64,000 nucleotides of DNA from JAGWBJ01 sp034423015 (lineage in GTDB: Bacteria; Chloroflexota; Dehalococcoidia; Lucifugimonadales; JAGWBF01). Position numbers and translations under genes: made by a program. The notes under the pieces are model-generated. The model was not told the origin of the DNA. It was given only the letters and a program-made list of their open reading frames with translations, and did no database searches. The stretch covers positions 92,298 to 156,297 of the forward strand of contig DAOUJG010000064.1 of NCBI GenBank assembly GCA_034423015.1. The letters are read 5' to 3'. Positions 25,780 through 34,521 of this stretch are shown here, in pieces (positions within the stretch are counted from its first letter, which is position 1; each line of letters begins with the position of its first letter).

Positions 25780-26760
25780 CTACCCGTCCAGCAGTTGGGC
25801 CACGGCGCGTTTCACCAGGTTGGCGGCCAGGGGGACCTTGTAGCCGTTGTCCTTCATGGGAGTGGCCCCCTCCACGGCCAGCCGGCCGGCGACGGCCCCG
25901 TCCACCTCCCCCGCAGGCCTGCCTTCCAGGTACTCCTCGGTCCTTCGGGCCCGGTACGGCACCGGCGCCACCCCGCCCAGCACCACACTTGCCGCCGCCA
26001 CGGTGGAGCCCAGGAGCCTCACCGACGCCGCGACGCTGGCCAGGGCGAAGTCCCCTGCTTCCCGCTCTCGGGCCTTCAGGTAGATGCTGCGGGCGCCCTC
26101 CGGCCGCTCGGGCAGGTGGACGCGGGTGACCAGCTCTCCGGCGCCCAGGACGTTCTCGCGGGTCACGTCGACGGAGGGGCCGGCAAAGAGCTCCTCCACA
26201 GGCATCCGGCGGGCGCCACCGGGTCCGTGGATTTCCACGGAGGCGCCCAGGGCTGCCAGGGCCACGGCCGTGTCCGAGGGGTGGACGATGTAGCACCGGT
26301 CCCCTCCCAGGATGCAGAGGTATTTGGACGCCCCCGCCAGCGCGTAGCACCGGTCTCCGCCCTTCTTCAGGCACGGTATCAGTGGGTGCCGGTAGTACCA
26401 GCACCGGGGGCGCTGGCACAGGTTGCCCCCCAGGGTCCCCACGTTCCGTATCTGGGGCGTTGCCAGGGTGGCCGCCGCCTGGGCCAGGGCCCCGTAGCGG
26501 GATGCGATCATGGGGTGCCCCGCGATCTCCGCGATGGTGGTCATCGCCCCTATGGTGACGCCGTCTTCCGTCACCTCCACCCCTGCCAGCCCCGGGACGT
26601 GGGACAGGCCCACCAGACTGGCCGGCGACAGCACCCCCTCCTTCATCTCGGACAGCAGGTCCGTGCCTCCGGCTATGGGGCGGAACCCCTGCTCGGGACG
26701 GGCCAGCAGGGCCACCGCCTCGTCCAGGCTCCCCGGCTCCAGGTACTCGAAGGGCCTCAC
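25780..26760 (-). CDS. Molybdenum hydroxylase FAD subunit with 4-HBCR-like Fe-S insertion
   Basis: 326 aa, GTG start overlapping the previous stop by 4 bp (GTGA). The FAD-binding domain has RPIAGGTDLLSEMKEG and TLATPQIRNVGTLGGNLCQRPRCW. Between FAD motifs is a Cys-rich segment with cysteines in LCQRPRC, PCLKKGGDRC and LCILGGDRC. This resembles the extra [4Fe-4S] loop of the 4-hydroxybenzoyl-CoA reductase beta subunit and is absent from ordinary CoxM/XdhB proteins. A CO-dehydrogenase-like C-terminal domain follows. It passes electrons from the 2Fe-2S subunit to FAD or, if reductase-like, in reverse. Confidence 0.82.
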   Translation of the reverse strand: MRPFEYLEPGSLDEAVALLARPEQGFRPIAGGTDLLSEMKEGVLSPASLVGLSHVPGLAGVEVTEDGVTIGAMTTIAEIAGHPMIASRYGALAQAAATLATPQIRNVGTLGGNLCQRPRCWYYRHPLIPCLKKGGDRCYALAGASKYLCILGGDRCYIVHPSDTAVALAALGASVEIHGPGGARRMPVEELFAGPSVDVTRENVLGAGELVTRVHLPERPEGARSIYLKAREREAGDFALASVAASVRLLGSTVAAASVVLGGVAPVPYRARRTEEYLEGRPAGEVDGAVAGRLAVEGATPMKDNGYKVPLAANLVKRAVAQLLDG

Positions 26761-29033
26761 GGGAGCGTCTCCTGCGCCCGCTGGCGTTGTATGGCCTGGA
26801 GCACGACGTCGGGGGTAAGCGGCAGGCGGGTGGGCCTCACCCCGGTGGCGTCGTATACGGCGTTGGCGATGGCCGGGGCAACCCCGACGCAGGGAGGCTC
26901 CCCCAGCGCTTTGGCCCCCATGGGGCCCACCGGGTCGGTGACGTCGGCAAAAATGACCCGGATGTCGGGATAGTCCAGGATGGTGGGGCTCTTGTGCTCC
27001 AGGTAGCTCGCGTTGAGGGTTACGCCCGTGGGCCCGTCCGTGACCATCTCTTCCGTCAGGGCGAATCCCAGCATCTGGGAGATGGCGCCCTCGGCCTGGT
27101 TCAGGGCCAGCCTGGGGTTCAGGATTCGACCCGAGTCGTGGGCCGCCACGTACCTGGCGACACGGACACGGCCCGTGTCCGTGTCCACCTCCACCTCGGC
27201 GAAGTGGGCGCCGAAGGAGTTGACTATGTACTCGGTGCTCCCCGGCGTGAGCAGCTCGTCGATGACGGTGGCCTCGCCCTCCATCAGCCCGGCCGCCTCC
27301 TGTATCGACATGCGCCGGTGCGGGTCTCCCTTCACGAAGATGTGGCCCTCGGCTGCCTCCAGCTCCTCCACCGGGCTCTCCAGGCCCAGGGAGGCTAGCT
27401 CCAGCAGGGCCCGGCTGGCCCGCGTGGCGGCCCTGACCACGGCCGTGCCTGTGGAGAAGGTGGCCGTGGAGCCCGCTGTTATGGGGGAGTTGGGCGTGCC
27501 CGACGTGTCGGCCAGGACGGGCTCGATCTCCTCGTACCGGGCGCCCAGGGCCTCGGCGGCGAGCTGGCAGAGGACCGTGGTCAGCCCCTCGCCCACGTCG
27601 ATCAGGCCAGTAGCCAGCTCGATGCGCCCCGACCTGTGGATGCGCACCTCGGCGGCGGCGTGGAACCCCGGCCCGCCCCGGTAGAGCATGATGCTGAGGC
27701 CGAAGCCGCGCTTGACCGATGGGTCGTCGGTCTCCCGGCGTGTCTCACGCCCTGCCCAGCCGAAGGCCTCGGCGCCGATGCGCAGGCACTCGTCCAGTCC
27801 GTTGCTGGAGAATGGGATGCCCCCTTCCACCGGCTGGCTGTCGACTATCTGGCCGGCGGGGGTGGTCCTGCGCCCGGGCTGCCCCTCTGCGCGCACGTGG
27901 TTCCTGATGCGAAACTCCAGGGGGTCCATCCCCAGCTCCTCCGCAACCCGGTCCATGAGGCACTCCAGGGCGAAGTGGCCCTGGGGCGCGCCCAGCGCCC
28001 GGTACGACCCGGCGACGGGCCGGTTGGTGTACGCCAGGCGGGCCTCGTACCGGACGTTGGCGCAGTGGTACAGGTAGAGAGGTCCCTGTCCCAGGCGGCG
28101 GGCGACACCCAGGCCCGAGGCCAGGTAGGCGCCCGTGTTGATGGTGGCTCGGGTGTCGATGGCCGTTATGGTCCCGTCCCTCTTTACTCCCACCCGCATC
28201 CGGATATGGGCGGCGTGACGGGTGCGGCCCGCCACGAACTCCTCCTCCCGGGAGTACTCCAGGCGCACCGGCCGCCCGGCCCTCTGGGCGAGCAGGGCCG
28301 CCAGGGCCGCCATGCGGGACTCGTCCTTGTTGCCGAACCCGCCCCCGAGATACGGCCCCACGACCCGGACCCGCTCCGGGTCCAGGTCCAGCGCCTTCGC
28401 CAGCGCGGCCCGGTCCACGTGCACCCCCCGGCTGGACTTCCAGACGGTCAGGTCGTCCCCGTCCCATCTGGCCGTTGCCGTCCGGGGCTCCAGGGCGGTG
28501 GCCGAGTGGACCGGGACGAAGTACTCCCCCTCCACGGTCAGCTCCGACTCCCCGAACCCCGCGTCCACGTCGCCCCGCCGCAGTACCAGGGGCTCGCCGC
28601 CCACCAGGTTGCCGCCGGGGTGTATCGCCGGAGCGCCCTCTTTCAGGGCGTCCTCCGCCTCCAGCACGAAGGGCAGCTCCCTGTACCGGACCCGGAGCAT
28701 CCGGGCCGCCTCCCTCGCCGTTTCCAGGTCCCCGGCGGCGACCGCCACCACCTCGTCGCCCACGAACCGTACCCGCGTGTCGAGGATTGGCAGGTCGACG
28801 TCGACCATGCCCCTGGGAGCGTCGAAGGGGGTGACGATGGCGTGCACCCCCGGCAGGTCGCGGGCCGAGGCTGTTTCCACCGAGAGGATGTCGGCGTGGG
28901 GATGGGGGCTGCGGAGCACAGCGGCGTGCAGCAGCCCCGGCAGGTCCAGGTCGGCGGTGTATTTCGCCTCCCCCGTGAGCTTGGGACGCAGGTCCCTCCG
29001 CGGTACGCTCCTGCCGGCCACGGGCGTGCTCAC
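26757..29033 (-). CDS. Molybdopterin-binding large subunit, xanthine dehydrogenase/HBCR family
   Basis: 758 aa, GTG start 4 bp after the exonuclease gene. GRSVPRRDLRPKLTGEAKYTADL starts the first domain. Mo-cofactor contacts include GGGFGNKDE, and the active-site Glu is in GAKALGEPPCVGVAPAIANAV. The loop where CO dehydrogenase carries AYXCSFR reads GSYRALGAPQGHF, so it is not a form I CO dehydrogenase. It hydroxylates or dehydroxylates an unidentified aromatic or heterocyclic substrate in the cytoplasm. FAD and 2Fe-2S subunits are encoded on either side. Confidence 0.87.
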   Translation of the reverse strand: MSTPVAGRSVPRRDLRPKLTGEAKYTADLDLPGLLHAAVLRSPHPHADILSVETASARDLPGVHAIVTPFDAPRGMVDVDLPILDTRVRFVGDEVVAVAAGDLETAREAARMLRVRYRELPFVLEAEDALKEGAPAIHPGGNLVGGEPLVLRRGDVDAGFGESELTVEGEYFVPVHSATALEPRTATARWDGDDLTVWKSSRGVHVDRAALAKALDLDPERVRVVGPYLGGGFGNKDESRMAALAALLAQRAGRPVRLEYSREEEFVAGRTRHAAHIRMRVGVKRDGTITAIDTRATINTGAYLASGLGVARRLGQGPLYLYHCANVRYEARLAYTNRPVAGSYRALGAPQGHFALECLMDRVAEELGMDPLEFRIRNHVRAEGQPGRRTTPAGQIVDSQPVEGGIPFSSNGLDECLRIGAEAFGWAGRETRRETDDPSVKRGFGLSIMLYRGGPGFHAAAEVRIHRSGRIELATGLIDVGEGLTTVLCQLAAEALGARYEEIEPVLADTSGTPNSPITAGSTATFSTGTAVVRAATRASRALLELASLGLESPVEELEAAEGHIFVKGDPHRRMSIQEAAGLMEGEATVIDELLTPGSTEYIVNSFGAHFAEVEVDTDTGRVRVARYVAAHDSGRILNPRLALNQAEGAISQMLGFALTEEMVTDGPTGVTLNASYLEHKSPTILDYPDIRVIFADVTDPVGPMGAKALGEPPCVGVAPAIANAVYDATGVRPTRLPLTPDVVLQAIQRQRAQETLP

Positions 29034-29037
29034 GGCG

Positions 29038-29682
29038 TCAGTCCTGGAAGGTCATCCTGCGGTATATGGCCCTGGTGGTCCGCACATCCTCCATGCAGTA
29101 CCGGTAGATCTCCTCCAGCCTGCCGTCCTGGTAGTAGTCGTACACCTTGCTTCCGTCCAGGTCCCCCTTGGGCGACTGCAGGTCCAGCGCCTCGGCCAGC
29201 TCGCCGAGCTTGATGTACTCCCGGCCCCAGCACTCCCACTCCTGCATGACGTCGTAGACCGGCTCGCTGCGGTACCTGGCGAAGGGGAGGCGCCTGGTGG
29301 GCTCGATGCCGTGGATGATGGACCGCTGGACTATGAACCGCAGGTCGAAGTTAAGGATGTTGAAGCCGACGAACAGGTCCACGTCCTTTGCCAGGTCCCA
29401 GAAGTAGCGCAGGATGGAGGGCTCCAGTCCGCTGATGACGTCCTCCGCCACGCCCCTCTCGGTCTCCTTGATGTATCCCACGCACAGGATGCGCCCCTGG
29501 TGCCCCCGCAGGGCAGTCTTCCGGAAGGTGTCCTCCACCCTCTCGGGCTTTGCCTCCGCCTCCCAGCGCTCCAGGCTCTCCGGGCGCGACAGGTTCCTGG
29601 GAGGACGGATGTCCGACTCCAGCCCGGCCTTGATGGACTCGTCGGCGGGGATCGTCTCGATGTCCAGGAACAGCTTTATCAT
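29038..29682 (-). CDS. Predicted DEDDy 3'-5' exonuclease (PolB-exonuclease-like)
   Basis: 214 aa from the ATG at 29682, which overlaps the previous stop as ATGA. An RNase H-like fold with the DEDDy set is visible: KLFLDIETIPAD (Asp, Glu), VGFNILNFDLRF (Asp) and YRYCMEDVRTTRAIYRRM (Asp and near-motif Tyr). It is related to the family of predicted exonucleases resembling the PolB proofreading domain. It is translationally coupled into the molybdenum hydroxylase operon, between the 2Fe-2S and Mo-binding subunits, which has no obvious functional reason. Confidence 0.78.
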   Translation of the reverse strand: MIKLFLDIETIPADESIKAGLESDIRPPRNLSRPESLERWEAEAKPERVEDTFRKTALRGHQGRILCVGYIKETERGVAEDVISGLEPSILRYFWDLAKDVDLFVGFNILNFDLRFIVQRSIIHGIEPTRRLPFARYRSEPVYDVMQEWECWGREYIKLGELAEALDLQSPKGDLDGSKVYDYYQDGRLEEIYRYCMEDVRTTRAIYRRMTFQD

Positions 29683-30167
29683 CGTCCCGCCGCCGCCCTC
29701 ACCGACGCGATTATCCGTCCGTAGGCGTTGCAACGGCAAAGGTTTCCCGCCAACGCCTCCCGTATCTCTCCGTCCGTGGGGTTGGGGTTCTCGTCCAGGA
29801 GGGCCCGGGCCGCCATCACGAAGCCCGGCGTGCAGTACCCGCACTGGCCCCCGTCCTCCTCCAGGAATGCCCGCTGGACGGGGTCCAGGCCTTCCTCCGG
29901 GGCCAGCCCCTCGATGGTCACGACGCGCCTTCCCCGGGCTTGCATCGCGAGGACCTGGCACGAGTAGACGGGTTTTCCGTCCATCAGGACGGTGCAGGAG
30001 CCGCACTCGCCCCGGTCGCACCCCCGCTTGGACCCCGTCAGGCCCAGCCTGTCGCGGAGCACGTCCAGCAGGGTCCAGCGGTGCTGGGTCTCCAGGGTGT
30101 GGTCCCGCCCGTTCACCCGCAGGGTCATCTGGGATGAAGGGACCGGCTCTCGGCGACCGTCGGGCAA
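29679..30167 (-). CDS. 2Fe-2S subunit of molybdenum hydroxylase (CoxS/XdhC-like)
   Basis: 162 aa from a TTG supported by AGGAG seven bases upstream; an ATG at 30128 is open but lacks a site. The plant-ferredoxin-type cluster is bound by CDRGECGSCTVLMDGKPVYSC, and the second cluster by CGYCTPGFVM and NLCRCNAYGRI. It carries electrons between the Mo centre and the FAD subunit. It is first in the operon and overlaps the exonuclease gene. Confidence 0.9.
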   Translation of the reverse strand: MPDGRREPVPSSQMTLRVNGRDHTLETQHRWTLLDVLRDRLGLTGSKRGCDRGECGSCTVLMDGKPVYSCQVLAMQARGRRVVTIEGLAPEEGLDPVQRAFLEEDGGQCGYCTPGFVMAARALLDENPNPTDGEIREALAGNLCRCNAYGRIIASVRAAAGR

Positions 30168-30225
30168 GGGAGCGCTCCTACGGATGGGTTGGCCCTTGGG
30201 CTTGCGAGGTCACGGGCCCAAGGGT

Positions 30226-31017
30226 TCACGTAGTCAGGAACAGTCCCGACGCCATGCCACCGTCGACGGACAGGGCGTGGCCCGTCACGAAAGAGGACGC
30301 GTCGGAGCAGAGCCAGACGACGGCCGCGGCGATCTCCTCGGGGGCGCCCATGCGCCCCACCGGCTGGTTCGCGGCGATCCTGGACTCCATGGCTGGGTCG
30401 TGGCCGGTGATGTCGTCGATCATGGGGGTCTGGGTCGAGCCCGGACACACGGCGTTGATCCTCAGGCCCGAGGCGGCGTACTCCAGGGCCGCGGACTTGG
30501 TCAGGCCGATGACCCCGTGCTTGCTGGCGACGTACACGGCCTGCCCCTCTATGCCCACCAGGCCGGCTGCCGACGAGGTGTTGACGATGGAGCCGCCCCC
30601 GGCTTCCAGCATCCGCGGGACCTCGTACTTCATGCACAGCCACACGCCCTTCAGGTTGACCGACAGTGTCCGGTCGAAGACCTCCTCGGTGCAGTCGGCC
30701 GACAGCGTGTTGGCGCCCCGTTGCACCTCGAGCTGTACGCCCGCGTTGTTGAAGGCGCAGTCCAGACGCCCGTAGGCGTCCACCGCCCGGGCGACCATCG
30801 CCTCCACCTGGGCGGCGTTGGTCACGTCGGTCCTGACGAACAGGGCTTCGCCGCCCCGGTCCCGGACCATGCCCGCGGTCTCCTCGCCTCCCTCCGCGGC
30901 CACGTCCGCGACTACGACCCTCGCCCCCTCGCCGGCCAGCGCGAGGGAGGCAGCCCGGCCTATTCCCGAGCCCCCGCCGGTAACCAGTGCGACCCTGCCG
31001 TCCAGCGCTCCGGCCAA
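30226..31017 (-). CDS. Short-chain dehydrogenase/reductase
   Basis: 263 aa from the TTG at 31017, which has GGAGG five bases before it. The classical SDR cofactor site is LVTGGGSGIGRAASLAL with VVVADV (Asp, NAD preference). The NNAG motif is FNNAGVQ, and the active site has Ser in NTSSAAGLVG and YVASKHGVIGLTK. The C-terminal SVDGGMASG is typical. Substrate is unknown. It precedes the molybdenum hydroxylase genes by about 60 bp and may act on the same pathway. Confidence 0.88.
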   Translation of the reverse strand: MAGALDGRVALVTGGGSGIGRAASLALAGEGARVVVADVAAEGGEETAGMVRDRGGEALFVRTDVTNAAQVEAMVARAVDAYGRLDCAFNNAGVQLEVQRGANTLSADCTEEVFDRTLSVNLKGVWLCMKYEVPRMLEAGGGSIVNTSSAAGLVGIEGQAVYVASKHGVIGLTKSAALEYAASGLRINAVCPGSTQTPMIDDITGHDPAMESRIAANQPVGRMGAPEEIAAAVVWLCSDASSFVTGHALSVDGGMASGLFLTT

Positions 31018-31148
31018 CTCCACCTCCCGTATACCAGGCTTGGAATTCTGAAGAGAATGGTCCCCGGTCCCTGCCCCCCTGGCCCTGGGAGAAAGATAGC
31101 ATAGGGCCCGTCCCCCGTCCAGGGAGTCCGGCCACCGCTGCCGGGCTG

Positions 31149-31511
31149 CTACCCCTCGGGCTGCTGGAGGAGCTGGAGGACGTTCCCGTCGGGGTCCAGG
31201 AAGGTGGCCACCCACCCTCCCCAGTGCTCCTGCTCCGGCTCGCGGATGAACCGGACGCCCAGCCCGCCCAGCCTGCGGCGCTCCCGGTGGATGTCCCGGA
31301 CCCCCAGGTTCACCATGATCCGGTGAGGGTCCCTGGATCGGCCCTGGACCCCGTCGTGAAGACCAAGGTTCAGCCGCACGCCCCCGAAGTCGAAGTTGGC
31401 GAAGTCCCCGTGGTGGCTGCGGAGCCGCAGGCCCAGGGTGTCCCGGTAGAATCCCACAAGACGCTCCAGGTCCTCGGTCCACAGGGTGACGCCCACCAAG
31501 CCTTCGATCAA
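31149..31511 (-). CDS. VOC (glyoxalase/dioxygenase superfamily) protein
   Basis: 120 aa, TTG start with AAAGGA eight bases upstream. It has two beta-alpha-beta-beta-beta modules: GLVGVTLWTEDLERLVGFYRD at the start and FLDPDGNVLQLLQ at the end. Metal ligands are not complete by eye (the first position is Thr, not His). It follows trpC by 32 bp and may be the last gene of the trp transcript or a separate unit. Function unknown. Confidence 0.72.
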   Translation of the reverse strand: MIEGLVGVTLWTEDLERLVGFYRDTLGLRLRSHHGDFANFDFGGVRLNLGLHDGVQGRSRDPHRIMVNLGVRDIHRERRRLGGLGVRFIREPEQEHWGGWVATFLDPDGNVLQLLQQPEG

Positions 31512-31543
31512 GACGCCCGTCCTTTACATAACCCGCCCGGGCT

Positions 31544-32329
31544 TCAGGGTCCGGCCAGCTCCCTGACCCTGGCCCCCACGTCCGCGGCCGTCACGATGGC
31601 CTCGCCCACCAGGGCGGCGTGCACGCCCAGACGCCGGAGGGCACGCATGTGGTCGGGCCCGCTGATCCCGCTCTCGCTGACCACCACCCTGCCCCTGGGA
31701 ACGTGGGGCGCAAGCTCCTCCGTCACCGAAAGGCTGGTGTGGAAGGTGCGCAGGTCCCGGTTGTTGATGCCGATTATCTCCGCGCCCGCTTCCAGCGCCG
31801 TCTCCAGCTCGTCGGCGCTGTGCACCTCCACCAGGCACTGCATCCAGGACCCGCGGGCCAGGGCCAGCAGCTCCTTCAGGTCGGCGGGGGACAGGATGGA
31901 TACTATCAGCAGGATGGCGTCGGCGCCGTGAGCCCTGGCTTCGTACACCTGGTACGGGTCGAAGACGAAGTCCTTGCGCAGCACCGGCGCGCCCGAGGGT
32001 TCCAGGGCCGCCTTCACCGCCGCTAGGTCCGCCAGGGTGCCCTGGAACCTGGGGTCCGTAAGCACGGATACCGCTGCGGCCCCGTTCTCCACGTACGTCT
32101 TCGCCAGGCGGACGGGGTCGAAGTCCGGGGCGAGGAGCCCCCGGGAGGGGGACGCCTTCTTCACCTCGGCTATCAGCCGGACCCTGTCCCCCAGCAGCGC
32201 GCCCGACAGGTTGAGGGCGGGGGGCTGGGAGGCTATGCGCTCCTCCAGGGCCTCCAAAGGCGTTCGCCCCTTGCTCTCCTCCACCTCGCGCCGCTTGGAG
32301 GCTACTATCTCGTCCAGTATGGTGGCCAT
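31544..32329 (-). CDS. trpC: Indole-3-glycerol phosphate synthase
   Basis: 261 aa TIM barrel. It closes the indole ring of tryptophan precursors. Motifs are IVASKRREVEESKGRTPLE, the catalytic Lys in LIAEVKKASPSRG, LRKDFVFDPYQVYEARAHGADAILLI, and IIGINNRDLRTF. It is complete and of normal length. It lies 47 bp after trpD in the trp operon. trpF, trpB and trpA are not in the window. Confidence 0.94.
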   Translation of the reverse strand: MATILDEIVASKRREVEESKGRTPLEALEERIASQPPALNLSGALLGDRVRLIAEVKKASPSRGLLAPDFDPVRLAKTYVENGAAAVSVLTDPRFQGTLADLAAVKAALEPSGAPVLRKDFVFDPYQVYEARAHGADAILLIVSILSPADLKELLALARGSWMQCLVEVHSADELETALEAGAEIIGINNRDLRTFHTSLSVTEELAPHVPRGRVVVSESGISGPDHMRALRRLGVHAALVGEAIVTAADVGARVRELAGP

Positions 32330-32376
32330 CCTACCGAGGTCCTGCGCTGTTCATGTCGACCGTCCGGGCCATGATG

Positions 32377-33390
32377 TCACGCCAGCCGCCGACTCAACTC
32401 CACCAGTCCGTCGACCTTGCCCAGTGCCTCGCCGCCGTCGATGGTCCTCCGGGCCAGGTCCACTCCCTCCTTCAGGCTGCCCGCCGCGCCTCCCACCATC
32501 AGGGCCGCCGCGGCGTTCGCCACGACAACGTCCCTGATGGGGCCCGGCTCTCCCTGGAACGTGCGGCGCAGGGTGGCCGCGTTCTCATCCTTGGTGCCCC
32601 CCGCGATCTGGTCGATGGTCACCCGGGGCAGCCCCAGGTCCTCCGCTGAGAAGGTGAAGGAGCGGACCTCGCCGCCCTTCAGCTCCCAGGCCCGGTTGGC
32701 GGCGCCCAGGGAGACCTCGTCCAGGCCATCGTCCCCGTGGACCACCAGCGCGCCCAGGCTCCCAAGGAGGGCCAGGACCCGGGCCACCTTCTCGCCCAGG
32801 TCCGGCTCTGCCACGCCGATGAGCTGCCTCTGGGCCCGGGCCGGGTTGGTCAGGGGGCCCAGGATGTTGAAGGCGGTCCGTATCCCGATCTCCCGCCGCA
32901 CCGGCCCGGCGTGGCGCATCGCCGGGTGGAAGGTGGGGGCGAACATGAACCCGATCCCCACCTCCAGGATGCACCGCCTCACCCCTGCGGGGTCCAGGGC
33001 CACCTTTACACCCAGCGCCTCCAGCACGTCGGCGCTACCGCATACGCCCGAGGCCGCCCGGTTCCCGTGCTTGGCCACCCGGAGGCCGGCCCCGGCCGCG
33101 ACGAAGGCCGCGGCGGTGGAGACGTTGAAGGTGCCCTTTCCATCCCCGCCCGTGCCGCACGTGTCCACCAGGGGCCCCTCCACATCCAGGGGAAGGGCCA
33201 TGTCCCGCATGACCGTGGCCATGCCGGCGATCTCCTCCGCCGTCTCTCCCCTGATCCGGAGGGCCGTGATGAAGGCCGAGATCTGGGCCGGAGTCGCCTC
33301 CCCGTCCATGATCTCCCGCATGGCGGCAGCGGACTCCTCCATGCTGAGGGAGGCGCCCGAAACGACGGTCTCTATGGCTTCTCTGATCAA
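32377..33390 (-). CDS. trpD: Anthranilate phosphoribosyltransferase
   Basis: 337 aa, TTG start. The PRPP site is VDTCGTGGDGKGTFNVSTAAAFV, with KHGNRAASGVCGSADVLEALGV and the anthranilate region FMFAPTFHPAMRHAGPVRREIGIRT. GPLTNPARA closes the core. Length matches the family. It lies 102 bp downstream of trpG; the gap shows nothing recognisable. Confidence 0.95.
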   Translation of the reverse strand: MIREAIETVVSGASLSMEESAAAMREIMDGEATPAQISAFITALRIRGETAEEIAGMATVMRDMALPLDVEGPLVDTCGTGGDGKGTFNVSTAAAFVAAGAGLRVAKHGNRAASGVCGSADVLEALGVKVALDPAGVRRCILEVGIGFMFAPTFHPAMRHAGPVRREIGIRTAFNILGPLTNPARAQRQLIGVAEPDLGEKVARVLALLGSLGALVVHGDDGLDEVSLGAANRAWELKGGEVRSFTFSAEDLGLPRVTIDQIAGGTKDENAATLRRTFQGEPGPIRDVVVANAAAALMVGGAAGSLKEGVDLARRTIDGGEALGKVDGLVELSRRLA

Positions 33391-33492
33391 CGGTCGGCCC
33401 GGCTCATTCTAGCACGCGGCCCGCCCCGGCATGCCTCCTGGGCCGCCGTTTGCTCCGGGCCTCGCGGGCGTTCTGGGAAGACATGGCCGCCC

Positions 33493-34071
33493 TCATGGGC
33501 CGCGCTCCACCCTGTCCAGGTAGTTGCGGAGCAGGTCCTTCCCCACGGCCGTCATGATGGACTCGGGGTGGAACTGGACCCCCTCCACCGGGTGCTCCTT
33601 GTGCCGCAGCCCCATGATGGTCCCGTCGTCCGTCCAGGCGCTCACCTCCAAGGAGTCGGGCAGGCTGTCGGGATGGACCGCCAGGGAGTGGTACCGGATG
33701 GCCTCGAAGGGGTTGGGCAGGCCGTGGAACACCCCACGCCCGTCGTGGTGGACCATGGAGGTCTTGCCGTGCATGATCTCTCCGGCGCGGCCCACCTGGC
33801 CCCCGTAGGCCTGTCCCACGCACTGGTGCCCCAGGCATACCCCCAGAGTCGGTATGCTGGACCCGTACCTGAGGATGACGTCCTTGGAGATACCCGCCTC
33901 CGTGGGCGTGCACGGCCCCGGAGACACCACGATCCCCGCCGGGGACATGGCCTCCACGTCCTCCGCCGTGATCTTGTCGTTGCGCCTCACCGTGACCTCG
34001 GCTCCCAGCTCGCACAGGTACTGGTACAGGTTGTAGGTGAAGCTGTCGTAGTTGTCGATGAGCAGTATCAC
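33493..34071 (-). CDS. trpG: Anthranilate synthase component II (glutamine amidotransferase)
   Basis: 192 aa from the GTG at 34071, which overlaps the upstream VOC stop as GTGA and gives the standard N-terminus VILLIDNYDSFTYNLYQYL. The class I amidotransferase triad is seen: Cys in LGVCLGHQCVGQ, and His/Glu in GVQFHPESIMT. It supplies ammonia to TrpE and may also serve PabB, as no separate pabA is seen. Its coupling to the VOC gene is unusual. Confidence 0.93.
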   Translation of the reverse strand: MILLIDNYDSFTYNLYQYLCELGAEVTVRRNDKITAEDVEAMSPAGIVVSPGPCTPTEAGISKDVILRYGSSIPTLGVCLGHQCVGQAYGGQVGRAGEIMHGKTSMVHHDGRGVFHGLPNPFEAIRYHSLAVHPDSLPDSLEVSAWTDDGTIMGLRHKEHPVEGVQFHPESIMTAVGKDLLRNYLDRVERGP

Positions 34072-34508
34072 TGGAACAGCTCTACGAACTCCAGCCAATT
34101 CCCGTCCGGGTCCTGGGCGTAGGCCGCCTTGCGCATCACCTTGCCGTCCTCCACCAGCGTGGCGGGCGGTCCGATGAACCTTAGCCCCCTGCCGGACATG
34201 GCGGCGTGGTACTCCTCCATGTTCTCCACGAAGAAGGCCAGGTGGGACGCCCCCAGGTCGTTGCGCTCGAACCTGGCCTGGGAGCCCTCCGGCACTATGT
34301 ACTGCACCAGCTCGAGGTGGTGCCCGTTGTCCATGTTCAGGAAGGCGATCCTCAGGTGGGCGTCCTTGAACCCCACGACCCTCTCGGCGAACTCGCCCGT
34401 CCGCTCCGAGGTGAACTCGTGCTTCAGGCCCATCACGTCCCGGTAGAAGGCCACCGACGTCTCCAGGTCCTTCACCACGAACCCCGTATGGAAGAAAGAC
34501 TTCAGCAA
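34068..34508 (-). CDS. VOC family protein inside the trp operon
   Basis: 146 aa. Two VOC modules: FFHTGFVVKDLETSVAFYRDVMGL and, later, GASHLAFFVENMEEYHAAM and DPDGNWLEFVELFQ. Possible metal ligands are His in FFHTG, Glu in LELVQY, His in SHLAF and Glu in LEFVE. That is the glyoxalase I/dioxygenase pattern HEHE, so it may be an active metalloenzyme. It lies 13 bp after trpE and overlaps trpG. No VOC enzyme is known in tryptophan synthesis. Confidence 0.8.
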   Translation of the reverse strand: MLKSFFHTGFVVKDLETSVAFYRDVMGLKHEFTSERTGEFAERVVGFKDAHLRIAFLNMDNGHHLELVQYIVPEGSQARFERNDLGASHLAFFVENMEEYHAAMSGRGLRFIGPPATLVEDGKVMRKAAYAQDPDGNWLEFVELFQ

Positions 34509-34521
34509 CTTCCCGTACCTC

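Noticed and set aside
26757..29033. CO dehydrogenase large subunit
   Set aside because: The active-site loop reads GSYRALGAPQ, not the AYXCSFR needed for the Cu-S-Mo centre of form I CO dehydrogenase.
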